A stretch of 64,000 nt of DNA from Microcebus murinus. Its lineage: Eukaryota > Chordata > Mammalia > Primates > Cheirogaleidae. Where the stretch lies: positions 97,865,001 to 97,929,000 of the forward strand of contig NC_134110.1 in NCBI RefSeq assembly GCF_040939455.1, given 5' to 3'. Below are positions 11,117-21,880 of this stretch, one piece after another; the first letter of the stretch is position 1; the number at the start of each line of letters is the position of its first letter. The notes beneath the pieces were generated by a model. It made no database searches, was not told where the DNA came from, and was given only the letters and a program-made list of their open reading frames with translations. Made by a program: the position numbers and the translations under genes.

Positions 11117-11562
11117 TGTGAAGTCTGCAATTAGTGTAGTTAGCTTTAGCCCTTAAAATGATAACAAACGCACAGAGCTTTTATTCCTTGCAGCAAATGC
11201 TAGTTAACTGGGAGGTCATTAGCCTGAAACAGCTCCAGCACCCTGGGTTTCTGTGTAAGTAAACCGGAACTCAAATCAGTGTAAATGGCAAAATAAAACT
11301 TCAGTTTAATCAAAAACTACCAACTAACCTCTAACTAGGAAATATCCACTGGAATGACCCAAATAAGGATACCTGCTCCACTTCAACCAGCCAAATGTTT
11401 TCTCTGCCTTGCCTCCACATTTTCACTATAAAAGTCTTCCCCTCATGTCCCTTTATTGGGACTCTGAACTCCTGGCAATCTGGAACTGCCTGACTCATGA
11501 ATTACTGTGTGCTCAGATAAACTCTTCAATATTTTAATATGTCTCAGTTTATCTTTTAACAC
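11117..11562 (+). mobile_element. Probable ERV1-type LTR
   Basis: The segment has an LTR layout. A TATA box (ACTATAAAAG, about 11425-11434) is followed by a C/T-rich stretch, a weak polyadenylation-like AGATAAACTC and a U5-like end 'tttatcttttaaca'. It starts with TG and ends with CA. I do not know the subfamily. No attached retroviral coding region is recognisable. Confidence 0.5.
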
Positions 11563-11679
11563 AACCAAGTGTTAAAGCAAGTGGGCCGAATTCCTCTATT
11601 TTCTGCTACTTTGCACATGAGGAGATGGAGGCACAGCTTCTAAGCCACAGAGCTGCGATGTGAACCCAAAGCCATGACT

Positions 11680-12060
11680 TAGCCATGCTAAGTTTAGCCT
11701 AAAGCCACCTCTTTGCATATTTTAAGTTTGGCCTAAAGGTTTCTCATACATAGTAAACTGTAAGCTAACTGGATGTGTAAACAGATGTGATCTCCTCTTG
11801 TGACAAGTAGCCAAGTCTCAACAATCAAAGGCAGCCAACTGCTCAAACCATGTTCAAATAAGACAAAGGACCAGCTGTGATCTATCCAGCTGTTTCTGTA
11901 CCTCACTTCCCTTTCTCTATCCGTAAATGTTATCTGCCCACATGGCAGCCTTGGAGTTGCTCTGAACCAGTTTGGGTTCTGGGGGCTGCCTGATTTGTGA
12001 ATCATTCTTTGTCCAGTTAAACTCTATTAAATTGGATTTGTCTAAAGTGTTCTTTAACCA
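11680..12060 (+). mobile_element. Probable ERV1-type LTR, second copy of different family
   Basis: The 3' part, 'ccagttaaactctattaaat' followed by a U5-like 'gtctaaagtgttctttaacc', resembles gammaretrovirus-like LTRs of the MER4/MER66 type. The 5' border is uncertain. It differs in sequence from the LTR at 11117-11562. Confidence 0.45.
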
Positions 12061-12064
12061 GCTA

Positions 12065-12660
12065 CCACACTCTACCCCATTGTAATGGTGGAAGGGAGGC
12101 TTAACATAACTAGTTCCATTTTGCTTCTGACCCCCTGAGGTAATGTCCTTACCCCCTGAGGTAATGTCCTTTAGGCTAAAGCTTTCTGTTTAGCTCTACA
12201 CATAGGCCGGTTAATTATAGGAAGAATTTAGTTTGTAGTTCAACTCTAGAAGAAAGACAATAATCATCCCTTTCCCAAAACTAACTTCCAGGGAGATAAG
12301 GAAGGTGTGCACACAAGTAACAATGCTATGTCAAAACTTTATAGGAACATTGTGACCTGACATATGTTCTCCAAAGTTAACTGACCAAGAACAAAGAAGT
12401 TTTATAACTTCCTTGGACCCTCACTGATACCCAGATTTCTGCAGTTCTTGGTTACTTCTTGCAAGCCCCCTCTTCTTCCCCTTCCCTTAACATGAAAAGG
12501 AGCCAGAAGTTCATACTAACTTAAGATGGTTCTTTAGGGCATTAGTCTGCCATCTTCTCGGTTTGCTGGCTCTTCAGATAAAAGTTGCCTTCCTTGTCCC
12601 AACACCTCATCAGCTTATTGGCTGGCTTACAGGGAGTGGTACAAGCTTGGACTAGGTTAC
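12065..12660 (+). mobile_element. Probable ERV1-type LTR with internal 21-bp duplication
   Basis: The end reads 'gctggctcttcagataaaag' and then 'tccttgtcccaacacctcat', the R/U5 pattern of ERV1 LTRs. A 21-bp unit containing ACCCCCTGAGGTAATGTCCT occurs twice in a row at about 12131-12172. The text after 12660 may be ERV leader sequence, but no coding frame is visible. Confidence 0.55.
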
Positions 12661-13417
12661 ACCATCAGTGTTATCAAAACTGCGAGGGGGTTTCAGCCTA
12701 AGTCCAGTTCCTTGTCACACAAAGATCCAATTATTGAGACAATGAAGATTTCGAGGAAGGAATTTTTTTAATATAAGGGATGTCTTATCAGAACAATGAG
12801 AGAAGCTGCCTCCAATCTGTCACTCCAGTAATAGAGATTATGGCTTTTAAAGGAGGGGCCACAGGCCATGGGCCAGGATGTGGTGTAACTAACAAGGGGC
12901 TACCTGCACTGTGCGCAGGTCATGGGGGATGGTGAGTCTTGGTGGCAGGAAGTCTGCCCAGGGGCCTTAAGAATCTCAGCTCCTTTGTCTTGCAGAAAAT
13001 CCTCCATTTCTGGGAAACAGCTCAAAAGGTCAAGTAGTTGGGAGAGGATTATAAATTGACATATAGAGGTCGCTGAAATTTGTTCATGGAGACAGTTGCA
13101 TCCACAGGCCTGTAGAGGGAACAGCTTGAGGACAGCACTAGGACACCAAGGATGGAAGGACAGAAAGATGGAAAGAACCCTGGTCCTGAGGACATGACAA
13201 CAGCCGCTGAATCAACCTGGCTTGCATTTGCCACACCTGGGGGCTTCTCAGTCTGTAGATGATCGATCTGCTTATCGATTGAGCCTCTTTAGGGTGGAAT
13301 TTTCTGTTACTTATAACTGAAAGCATAATAAATAGGTACAGGGAAGGCAAGAAAAGACAGGTGGTGCAAGACTATGGGCAGGACCCCAGTCCCACTAAGA
13401 GGTATGGCTTTAGGCTA
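12661..13417. other. Repeat-like sequence, not assigned
   Basis: The part at 12670-12780 ('ccttgtcacacaaagatcca') looks like retroviral or LTR sequence. The part at 13200-13340 ('ggtggaattttctgttactt', 'aataaatag') looks like the end of an old LTR or LINE. No gene is visible. Short frames at 13049-13350 overlap on the same strand in different frames. Confidence 0.3.
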
Positions 13418-13419
13418 TA

Positions 13420-13819
13420 CCATGTTTCCCCGAAAATAAGACAGGGTCTTATATTTATTTTTCCTCAAGAAGACACCCTAGGGCTTATTTTTAGGGGATG
13501 TGTTATTTTCCCCTCAAAGCCTCAGCTTGCAGCACGCACAGGATGGCCGGGACCTGACAGGGGAAACCTACCTTGTTGGTGGGGCTGCCCGCACCTTTCC
13601 AGTCACCTTTGGGATAGTAGCTGTCACGATGGGGCAGATGAGAAGGGTTGCTGGTCTTCTTTACCACCCTGAGACGAAATGCATGGATTGTGCAGATACG
13701 CTGCGTAGCCACGCCCATCAGTAGGTCTTATTTTCCGGGTAGGGCTTATATTGTGCAAATGCTTAGAAATCCTGCTAGGGCTTATTTTATGGGTAGGTCT
13801 TATTTTGGGGGAAACACGG
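13420..13819. mobile_element. Tc1/mariner-type MITE, 400 bp, TA target
   Basis: The termini are CCATGTTTCCCCGAAAATAA on the left and, on the right, the inverse-complement-like TTATTTTGGGGGAAACACGG. Both are flanked by TA (13418-13419 and 13820-13821). Sub-terminal 'agggcttattttt' motifs are repeated inward from both ends. The TA duplication and terminal repeats fit a non-autonomous Tc1/mariner element. The interior carries no transposase. I do not associate this family with anthropoid genomes, and similar termini occur in several unrelated mammals. Confidence 0.75.
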
Positions 13820-13821
13820 TA

Positions 13822-14389
13822 GTCATGATGGGAGGGTGGGTGGAGAGGGGAGGGTAAAGTGTTCTTCAGGAAACTCTAGTGCTTGTAGTTTGGAAAAAGC
13901 AGTTGAGGAGGGAGGGCTGACATCATGGGGAGGGAGTTCTATGATGAATATTCATGATCTTACCCCTTTATTGTTCTCTTGATCACATTCACACCCAGTA
14001 GATGCTGGTGGGGCCCAGGACACACCGCCCCAAAATATGACTGCAGGAGACCAGAATTTTCCACCCCAAACTATGTCCCTTTGGCATAAGGATTATTTTG
14101 AGCTGGTTATTTTGAGAAAAGGCGGACACCGGAGTAGCTCTGAAAAGTTGCCCTTTGGTAAGATAAATTTACATTCATGGAGGAAATCTCCATTTGTAAG
14201 GGCATCTCCTTGTCTGCACGGGAAACAAGAATGACTCTAAACCAACCATGAAGACAGTACCCGCTTAAAGCTACACAACAAACCTTACCTTTTTTTTTTT
14301 TTAATTTAGAAATTTAATTTATGGATTGGTACTAACATAGGAGAAAATATTAAAAATAAAGTTAAATCAAGAATTATAGACGAGACCTG
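13822..14389. other. No gene recognised; possible LTR trace
   Basis: G-rich then mixed sequence. The text at 14010-14270 looks like part of an LTR or other old repeat but cannot be named. A 65-codon frame at 14037-14234 has no recognisable domain. Confidence 0.3.
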
Positions 14390-14634
14390 TGTTTTGTTTG
14401 TTTGTTTTGAGACAGAGTCTAGCTCTGTTGCCTGGGGTAGAGTGCTGTGGCATCAGACTAGCTCACAGCAACCTCAAACTCCTAGGCTCAAGTGATCCTC
14501 CTGCCTCAGCCTCCAAGTAGCTCGGACTATAGGTCCATGCCACCACACCCAGCTAATTTTTTCTATTTTTAGTTGCCTGGCTAATTTTCTTCTATTTTTT
14601 TAGTAGAGACAGGGTCTCACTCTTGCTCAGGCTG
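14390..14634 (-). mobile_element. Alu SINE, minus strand, 5'-truncated
   Basis: The plus strand starts with 'gagacagagtctagctctgt' and ends 'gggtctcactcttgctcagg', so the 5' part of the left arm is missing. A short internal duplication around 'ctaattttttctattttta' and 'ctaattttcttctatttttt' marks the strepsirrhine middle linker. Confidence 0.85.
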
Positions 14635-14807
14635 TGGACCTCCATTTGTGTCTGGAATACTTTGTTCCTCCTTCTTTGCCTCTTGATTTCTATATCTGCA
14701 GGACTCATTTCAGGATGTCAGCCTTCCATGCCATCCCCAGTCCTGGTTGGATGGCCTCCTGTGCTGCTTTAGCATCATGACTTTACATCTAACAGCACTT
14801 GCTGCAC

Positions 14808-15111
14808 TGGTCACGTGCCACATAATGACATTTCAGTCAACTATGGACAGCATATACAATGGTGGGACAAGACGTGGAGGTGGACGACAGTGATGCTGAT
14901 GATCCTGACCTTGTTGCAGGCTTTGGCTAATGTGTGTGTCTTAGTTTCTAACAAAAAGTATAAAAAAAATTTAAACAATTTTATAGAATAGTATACTCAC
15001 AACAAATATTCTCTCAACAAACATTATAAATGTTGTTTAGGAATACAAGGCTCGATAACACAGTACTTGCCCTTACAATGTAATCGTGAAGATTAGGTAA
15101 AGGAACAAGTA
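14808..15111 (+). mobile_element. Tigger-like DNA transposon fragment, 3' part with transposase C-terminus
   Basis: The start ('catataatgacattt'-like terminal repeat region) is followed by a short coding remnant that translates VEVDDSDADDPDLVAGFG and a stop. This acidic tail is what I recall as the end of a Tigger-group transposase. An A-rich 3' part follows. The terminal-repeat piece and the coding piece are closer than in a full element, so an internal deletion is likely. Confidence 0.5.
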
Positions 15112-15248
15112 CAGTCATGTGTCACTTAATGACGGATAGGTTCTGAGAAATGTCATAAAGTGTGCTTACACAAACCTAAATGATATAGCCTATGACACAC
15201 ATAGGCTATATGGTATAGCCTATCGCTCCTAGGCTACAAACCTGTGTC
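15112..15248. mobile_element. Same Tigger-like family, left part of a second copy
   Basis: It begins TA-CAGTCATGTGTCACTTAA and contains the doubled 'tataggctatatggtatagc' motifs of this element. It is interrupted after 'ggctacaaacctgt' by the LTR at about 15249-15895 and resumes at about 15896. Confidence 0.6.
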
Positions 15249-15895
15249 GATGGAAAAAAGCCAAACTCTGTAAAATAATTTTAAAGAGATTTATTCTGAG
15301 CCAAATTTAAGGACCATGACCCAGAGCCACTGCCAAGAGGCCTTGGGCAAGTGGACTCGCTGTGGCTGGGTTACAGTTTAGTTTTATACATTTTCAGAGA
15401 GACAGAGGTTACAGGCAAAGTCACAAATCAATACATGAGAGGCATACATTGGTTTGGCCCAAAAAGGTGGGACATCTCGAAGTGGGGGCTTACAGGTTAT
15501 AGGTGGGTTTAAAGATTCTTTGAGTGGCAATTGGCTGAAAGAGTTAGACTTTATCTAGAAGACCAGAAAGGATATGCTTACTTTAAGATAAGGGTATGAG
15601 CACTCTGGGAGGTCCAGACAGGAGGACATTTTAAATTTACAATAGGCACCTGCTAGGATGCTTGAGTTAAGATATTTTAAATTTATGATAGGCATCTGCT
15701 AGGATGCTTGAGTTAAGACAGGGGCTTCCTATCTTTTAGGTGATGTTAATGCCATACCAGAATCAGGTTGGGAAGTAAACCACTGCTTTATTTGGTTAAC
15801 AAAAGCCACTTAGTAGGAATTTACCATTTGTCAGCCTGACCCAGCTGGCCTCCTTAGGAAAGAATTTTTAGCAAAAGAAAAAGATCAGAGTTCAG
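15249..15895 (-). mobile_element. LTR (ERV1-like, minus strand) inserted in the Tigger-like element
   Basis: The plus strand shows a reversed LTR: 'tttaaagagatttattctga' near its left end corresponds to the reverse of a polyadenylation region, and 'ttggtttggcccaaaaaggt' lies in the body. A 45-bp segment is tandemly duplicated (15628-15718). The surrounding transposon text joins cleanly if this segment is removed, so it is an insertion. Subfamily is not assigned. Confidence 0.55.
15628..15718. repeat. 45-bp tandem duplication inside the LTR
   Basis: Two copies of a unit containing 'ctgctaggatgcttgagtta' follow each other with a few mismatches. LTR U3 regions commonly carry such duplications. 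Confidence 0.8.
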
Positions 15896-16320
15896 TCCTC
15901 ACCTGTATAGCATGTTTCTGTCCTAAATACTGTAAGCAATTATAATGCAATGGTAAGAATTGTGTATCTAAACATATATAAATGTAGAAAAGGAACAGTA
16001 AAAATATGGTATAAAAGAGAACTGGTATATTCATATAAGACACTTAGCATGAATGGAACTTGCAGGACTGGAAGTTCCTCTGGTGAGTCGGGGAATGAGT
16101 GGTGAATAAACGCGAAGGCCTAGGACATTGCTGTGCACTACTGTTGACTTTATAAACACTGTACACTTAGGCTACACTAAATTTATTTAAAAAAATCTTT
16201 CTTCAATAATAAATTAACCCTTACAACTTTTTTACTTTATAAACTTAATTTTTTTTAACTTTTTGACTCTTGTAATAACACTTAGGTTAAAATACAAACC
16301 TTACCTTTTTAAAAGGTGCT
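15896..16320. mobile_element. Right part of the interrupted Tigger-like element
   Basis: The text resumes with 'gcatgtttctgtcctaaata', then 'gactttataaacactgtaca' and 'cttcaataataaattaaccc'. This follows the order of the same element family. The orientation is opposite to the fragment at 14808-15111. Confidence 0.6.
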
Positions 16321-18620
16321 TTTCCTGCTGGCCACATCCACATCCTTCTTTGTTTTAGACAAGTAGGCTATTTAACCCTGAAGTTTAAACTCTTTCTTTG
16401 ACATCTACTGTACAGATGTACTCAGTCCTCTGTGTTTTCTCCATTGTATACACGAAGAATACATGTTTATAAACTTCTGTTTTTCTCTTGTCAATCTTTT
16501 GTTACAGGGAATCCCAGTTAAGAACAATGAAGGGTGGAGAGAAAATTGTTCTTCTCCCCTGCAATGCTAAATGAAGCCGACAACTAGCCGCAACACACCA
16601 CAGCCGACAGGCAGGCCCGGAGCTGCAGCAGTCAGAAGGCAAACGACTAGCAAAGGAATTATTCTTGCTACCTTTTCCCAGGTAACTTAAGCTGTCTGTA
16701 GAATTTAACTACCAGAGAGATGTAAACTGATGTTGGAGATTTAAAGTAAAAGGCAGAAAAGCAGTGGTTTGAGCATTTATTTTTCTTTGTGGTGTTTTTA
16801 CCATTTATAAACTAGAGCTGCCAATATGTAAGAAAACTTTTTTTAAAGAAAATAGGGCAGCCTTCCCACAACTACTCCAAATATCAATAATTAGAAGAAC
16901 ACTTTAAAATATATTGAAAAGCCAAAAAAGGATTATCTGCAACAAATGACACAAATCTTAGCTTACCAAGTGCAAATTAATTTCTTTATATGGAGAAGCA
17001 AAGAGGGTCATATATAAAACATAAGAAAGTAACAGAGTCTGACTGAATTTCCTGGTGATGTCCTGAGACCATGCAAAGGGAAACTCTCTATAAATAATAT
17101 TAGGTGTGGGAGGGGTACATATTTTTCTTTAGTTAACCAGATGATTATATTAATAGTAAAAACAGAAAAGATACATGCTAAATTCACTATCACAGTGCAG
17201 AAAGAGCACTATATTAGGGCTTGATTCTAGATACTGAAGGGTGGGACACAGATAAGCCATAATTTCTACCCCAAAAATGCACAGTCTGTGGCCTCTGGAC
17301 ACCTGGCTGTTGGGATTCCAGCTCTAGTTAGTTGGCGGTAGCCTTGGTTGGGGCCTTCCCCTCCTTCCCTAGGGAAAGTCATTCAGATTCCTGTGGCCTC
17401 AGAATCCAGTGCAGAATTTGGGAGGAATGAGCTCTCCCAAGCTGTAGCGGCTCATCAGACAGTGCAGGAGGACGTGGGGCCTCTCCCCGACTGTAAGCTA
17501 AGACTGCGTGGTGGGAGCTTCCTGCCAGGCTCTGCAGGACAGCACCAGCTTCTCTACTCTCTCCCGCGCTGTGAGAGGGGAAGAGGTGAAACAGGACTAT
17601 CCTGGGCCCCAAGGACACAAAATTTTTTTTTAAAAAATTATTTCTTTGGAATTTCACATTCGGATGCTTCTGAGCCCAGCGCCAGTGGGCCTGGGGTGTC
17701 CACCACAGAGGACAATTTTACTAAAAACACCAGCTTTGTGTCCCAGGACCAGAACCAGGTTATAATTTTGCCTAAAGCAGGACCACCGAGAGTTTCCCTG
17801 TTCACTTGCTTTTTGTTAAATTTAGCCCATCCTGCTCTAAATCAAGTGGGATATAAGGTTCCAAATCCTACTTGAAATCCCGAGTTACCATAACGAGTCA
17901 CTGTGCCGCAGACAGCTATTCCGAGCACCGGGAGACCCTGGGCGGCAGTCCTCACCTGACGGTGGTGGCAAGGCATGCCCTCAGCTGCACCATGCCAGCT
18001 CTGGAAGCAAATACGAATCGCGATGGCAACGTCCAGCATGCAGAGTGACTGTTATGATTTCCTAACGGAAGGTGACAAGTGTTTGCAAAATATAGATACA
18101 CACAAGTTTCCTACAAAAGACTGTTTTTTGTGTCCTTTGAATAGATTTTTTTTATGAGATCTGCATTTCATCTTTTATCAGTGGCTTCTTACTTTAAAAA
18201 AAGCAAAGGATTTTCAACGCATATGATTATTTCTTCTTGGTTAAGACCCACTTAACCTGTGCTTAAAAGGCTCTTCTGAATACAAAATGTAGTTTCCGGC
18301 TCACTCAGGGCAGCGGGAGCTGATGTTTTGTGTCTGACTTCCTCCACGTTCCACAAATGGCAGCACGTTCAGCAACATGACGTTGCTCAGTGAAGCAGGT
18401 GGTCTTTTGTGACCATGAGCCTTTCAGCAGAGTTGGTTTTTTGGGTTTGTTGTTTTTGTTTTGATGGCTTAATCTTTTCTCAGTCAAAGATGTTTACTTA
18501 TCTATTTATAAATATCTTATAGTAAATAACGGCATGTACTAGTTAGTACCTTGCAAAAAATAAATGAGAGAATTGCTGCCCTTGTATAGTCAAGATTTGA
18601 GAAATTTAACTGAGAGAAAA
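16321..18620. other. No gene recognised; one 175-codon open frame of unknown status
   Basis: Mostly unique-looking. The plus-strand frame at 17348-17875 gives 175 residues without a signal peptide, transmembrane segment or domain I recognise, and an opposing frame overlaps it. It has no obvious splice sites or polyadenylation signal. It is probably a chance frame in a GC-richer patch (17340-18020), or part of an unrecognised repeat. Confidence 0.35.
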
Positions 18621-18624
18621 TATT

Positions 18625-18835
18625 GAAGCTGGTTAAAAGCTCAGGACTGGCAACCTGATTGTCAGTGTCTGAATCCTAACTTGCTGACTTCCACGACCTC
18701 TCTGTGCCTCAGTTTCCTCCTCTAGGAAACAAGAATGGTGATAGCATAGCTCCAGGTGTTTGTAAGCTTCAATGAGCTAAGGCTCGTAAAGTGCTTAGAA
18801 CTGTTCATGGTACATGAAGATGATAAATAACTTTT
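18625..18835 (+). mobile_element. MIR SINE, plus strand
   Basis: It follows the MIR order: 'gacctctctgtgcctcagtt', 'tcctcctctaggaaacaaga', then the core and 3' part 'gctcgtaaagtgcttagaac'. Divergence is typical of this ancient tRNA-derived SINE. Confidence 0.85.
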
Positions 18836-19790
18836 ACATAGAACTTACTAGTAAGAATTTCATAAATGTTTGCCCTTATTTATTCTAGACCAAGCTACCA
18901 TTATTTTTCAGCTAGACTGCGCTTCCCTGTTAGTTTTCTCTCCCCTCCTTAAACCTGTTCCCCACATAGCAGAGAGCTATGTTCAACATAAAAAAATTTG
19001 TCCATGGCTTAGAAATGAGTGTTTATAAACCTAAAGGCAAAAAAAAATTGTCCATTAGCTCCCTACTCTAGTTAAAAATGTGATTTCCCATGGGCCATGG
19101 GTTGAACAATCTGATACTACTAGAGACGTATACTGGGATTGAAAAATTAATTGATAGTGAATGGTGGAATCCAGGCTTGCCACTGTTGAAGGAAGGTTAC
19201 AGGTCCCAGATAAGCACAGGAGGATGCTGGGAGGATCTCTGTAGTAATGAATTAGAGGTGAGTCATCAATATGAACTTATGCTTAGCTTAATACAGATAC
19301 AGGTGGTTGCACACAAAAATATTTGTAGATATATGTGTATATATACATATTAGTACACAGACATACGTTTCCTTCCTCTCTCACCTGAGAGGACTCAGAA
19401 GTAATGATGCCCCAATAACCACAAGCACTCCTGGTCCCCAAATCTTGGTTTTAAATACCATTTTCCAATATGATTATCTTGGGCCCCATGTAGAAAAGGC
19501 AATTTTAGGACTGGAAAAGAACACATATAAGATGAGCCTGTAGCATTTTATAGTGTCAAAAAGTAAGAGAGTGTTTAAACATGCACACACAGAGTGATGG
19601 GTCGTTGTATTTTTCTCTGATTTGGCCTTGAGGTGTCTTTCAGGAGAGTGACTGTCTACCCTGTCCTGCTCTGACAGGGCTCCAGGGGCTTTGGTCGCGG
19701 AAGTTTATAATATGCCTTTCATGGGATACTTCTTTATCCTGGAAGACGACCTAATGCTTGGTTGTCCAACCTGTGACCAGGTGTCCAACA
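18836..19790. other. No gene or repeat recognised
   Basis: Unique-looking sequence with a few short frames lacking any recognised feature. Confidence 0.35.
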
Positions 19791-20340
19791 GGTGTCAGAA
19801 TGGCAGATGCCCTTATGACTCTTGTCTAACCTGTGTCCAACTTATTTCTTTGACTGTAGCTAGTCTCTAAGAGAGCCTTGACCCAGAACCAAGTTAGGTC
19901 CAGGTATGGTCTGTCAGCTAAGACACAGAGGAAGCAGCACACACACCCACTCACACCCCGAAACAACAGAAAAAGTTTATTACTGACAGGTCCACAGGAG
20001 AAGAGGGATTCCAACAGGGCTGACCAAACGGTCATAGTGGAAGTGTGCTCAGCCAGGAGGTGGGGAGTGAGAGAAAGACACGGGCTGAAGATTTATCGGG
20101 GTGCAGAGCATTCCTCAAGCAGGTTTCCTGAGAGGAGTTCTACTTGGTGGGTTTAAAGCGAATGTGGCTATGCTGTGGCTGAGGCGTGGTCCCTGCAGCC
20201 TATCTGTGCAGTCCGTGTGGGCTGTGGGGCCAGCAGGGTGAGTCGAGTTGGCTCTGTCCAGATGTTCCCAAGGGAGGTGGTCGCCCGGGGCCAGCTGCAT
20301 AAGCATGACATCCGGACTGACCACACTAAGGAACTGTGAG
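19790..20340 (-). mobile_element. Probable LTR/ERV fragment, minus strand
   Basis: At 19968-19985 the plus strand shows AACAGAAAAAGTTTATTACT, the reverse of an LTR polyadenylation area (agtaataaactttttctgtt), beside a CA-rich stretch. The following GC-rich sequence looks like reversed U3. Overlapping frames on both strands are not coding. Confidence 0.45.
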
Positions 20341-20429
20341 GAGAGGGAGAACTGGTGTTGAGGGTGACTGAGCCCTGCTTCAGGTATGAGAATGTTAAAC
20401 CTATGTTCAAAATGGATGCCAGGGCCACA

Positions 20430-20827
20430 TAAAATTATGGGAATTCACTACATGGGGGCATGTCACAAAGGACACAGGAGCCAACTGAAAGAACCCGAAT
20501 GGAAGTAGTATTTGACTATCACCCAAAGTAGATACATATCCATGAGTCCATACTAATATAAATGATTGATTAAATAAATAAATGAGGGGAAAAAGTCATG
20601 TCTCTCATGCAGGAGAATTCCAAACACTTTATCTAGATGCTCTATCGTGAAAGAGGTGGGGAATAAGGCCCCTGCTTATGTGCAGGCTGTGCGCAGCAAC
20701 TTTCTTCTAGAGAGCACGGTGAGGAAAGGGGGGAGAAAGAGTGACTTTCTATTGGAGAAACCTGACAGACTGTCTCAGCCAGGTGATCCCAGGCAACGTC
20801 AGCAGAGATAAGTCATGTTGAAAGTGT
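20430..20827 (+). mobile_element. Old L1M-type 3' fragment, left part
   Basis: A/T-rich and interrupted, this text and the segment at 21188-21655 appear to be one ancient LINE 3' UTR. The downstream piece ends with 'aatctaaaactgctctaaaa' followed by 'cataaagtttatta', a common old L1 terminus. A younger L1 inserted between them. Confidence 0.4.
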
Positions 20828-21187
20828 GTACTACTCAGCTTTAAGAAACAATGGTGATATAGCACCTCTTGTATATTCTTGGCTACAGCTGGAACCCATT
20901 CTACTAAGTGAAGTATCTCAAGAATGGAAAAACAAGCACCACATGTACTCACCAGCAAATTGGCATTAACGGATCAACACCTAAGTGGACATATAGGAGT
21001 AACATTTATCAGGTGTCAGGAGGGTGGGAGGGGGGAGGAGGGGATGGGTATATACAACCACAACAAGTAAGATGTGCAACGTTTGGGGGATGGACATGCT
21101 TGAAGCTCTTACTCGAGGGGGGCATGGGCAATATAAGTAACCTTAACACTTGTATCCCCATAATACACTAAAATAATAAAAAAAAAA
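20828..21187 (+). mobile_element. L1 3' end, strongly 5'-truncated (strepsirrhine lineage)
   Basis: Only the last 360 bases are present, from just before the ORF2 stop through 'caccacatgtactcacc' and a G-rich run to 'tccccataatacactaaaat' and an A-rich tail. It matches the 3' UTR at 6450-7050. Confidence 0.85.
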
Positions 21188-21655
21188 GTTTTGTATCTTT
21201 GAGATATGATGAAATGGCACTTTACCTCTGTGGCCTTCCTCCCACTCCCACAAACGCATGACCCCGGTCTAATCATGAGAAAAACAACAGAAAAATCTCA
21301 AGAGAGGAACAATCCACTCAGTTCTCCTCCAAACCCTCAAGGTTAGTCTGGGAGACTGTCATAGCCCGGAGGAGCCTGAGGAGACAAGAAGACTAAACAC
21401 AATGTGGGATCCTGGGTGGGTCCAGGGACAGAAAAAAGACATTGAGTAAAAATCAAAACATCTAAGTCACTTGCGGGATTTAGGTCATAACTGTATCAAT
21501 TCTGGTTCAGTGATATGACACAAATGCGCTACAGTAATGCAAATACTAGTAAGAGGGGAAACCAACTACGTGGTATTTGGGAACTCCTCGTACTAGGTTT
21601 ACAATTTTTCTATAAATCTAAAACTGCTCTAAAACATAAAGTTTATTACATAAAA
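21188..21655 (+). mobile_element. Old L1M-type 3' fragment, right part
   Basis: It continues the element at 20430-20827, ending in 'aaactgctctaaaacataaa' and a short A/T-rich end. Highly diverged. Confidence 0.4.
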
Positions 21656-21880
21656 TCTGTCCATGTCATCCCTTGACTCAGAACTCTCCGTGACTTCTGT
21701 GCAAAATTCCTATTCCTTCGAATGTGCCTCAGGCCCTGAGCAAGAGAGTCTTGCTTACTTCTAACCCTCCGTCTCCAGCCCCTCGGAGCTCTCCATGTCC
21801 CCCGCCTCGCTCCACCCATGAGTGTGCAAAGTCCTCTGCTGCTGCCGTCTTCACACAGAGCCCTCCGCCTGCCGGACTCT
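21656..21880 (+). mobile_element. L2 fragment
   Basis: The C/T-rich layout 'gactcagaactctccgtgac', 'cctcaggccctgagcaagag' and 'ccctcggagctctccatgtc' follows an L2-type 3' region. Strong divergence makes the assignment tentative. Confidence 0.4.

Noticed and set aside
13361..13857. Overlapping frames of 69-103 codons in the mariner-type MITE
   Set aside because: They lie in several frames on both strands within a non-autonomous element and contain no transposase motif.
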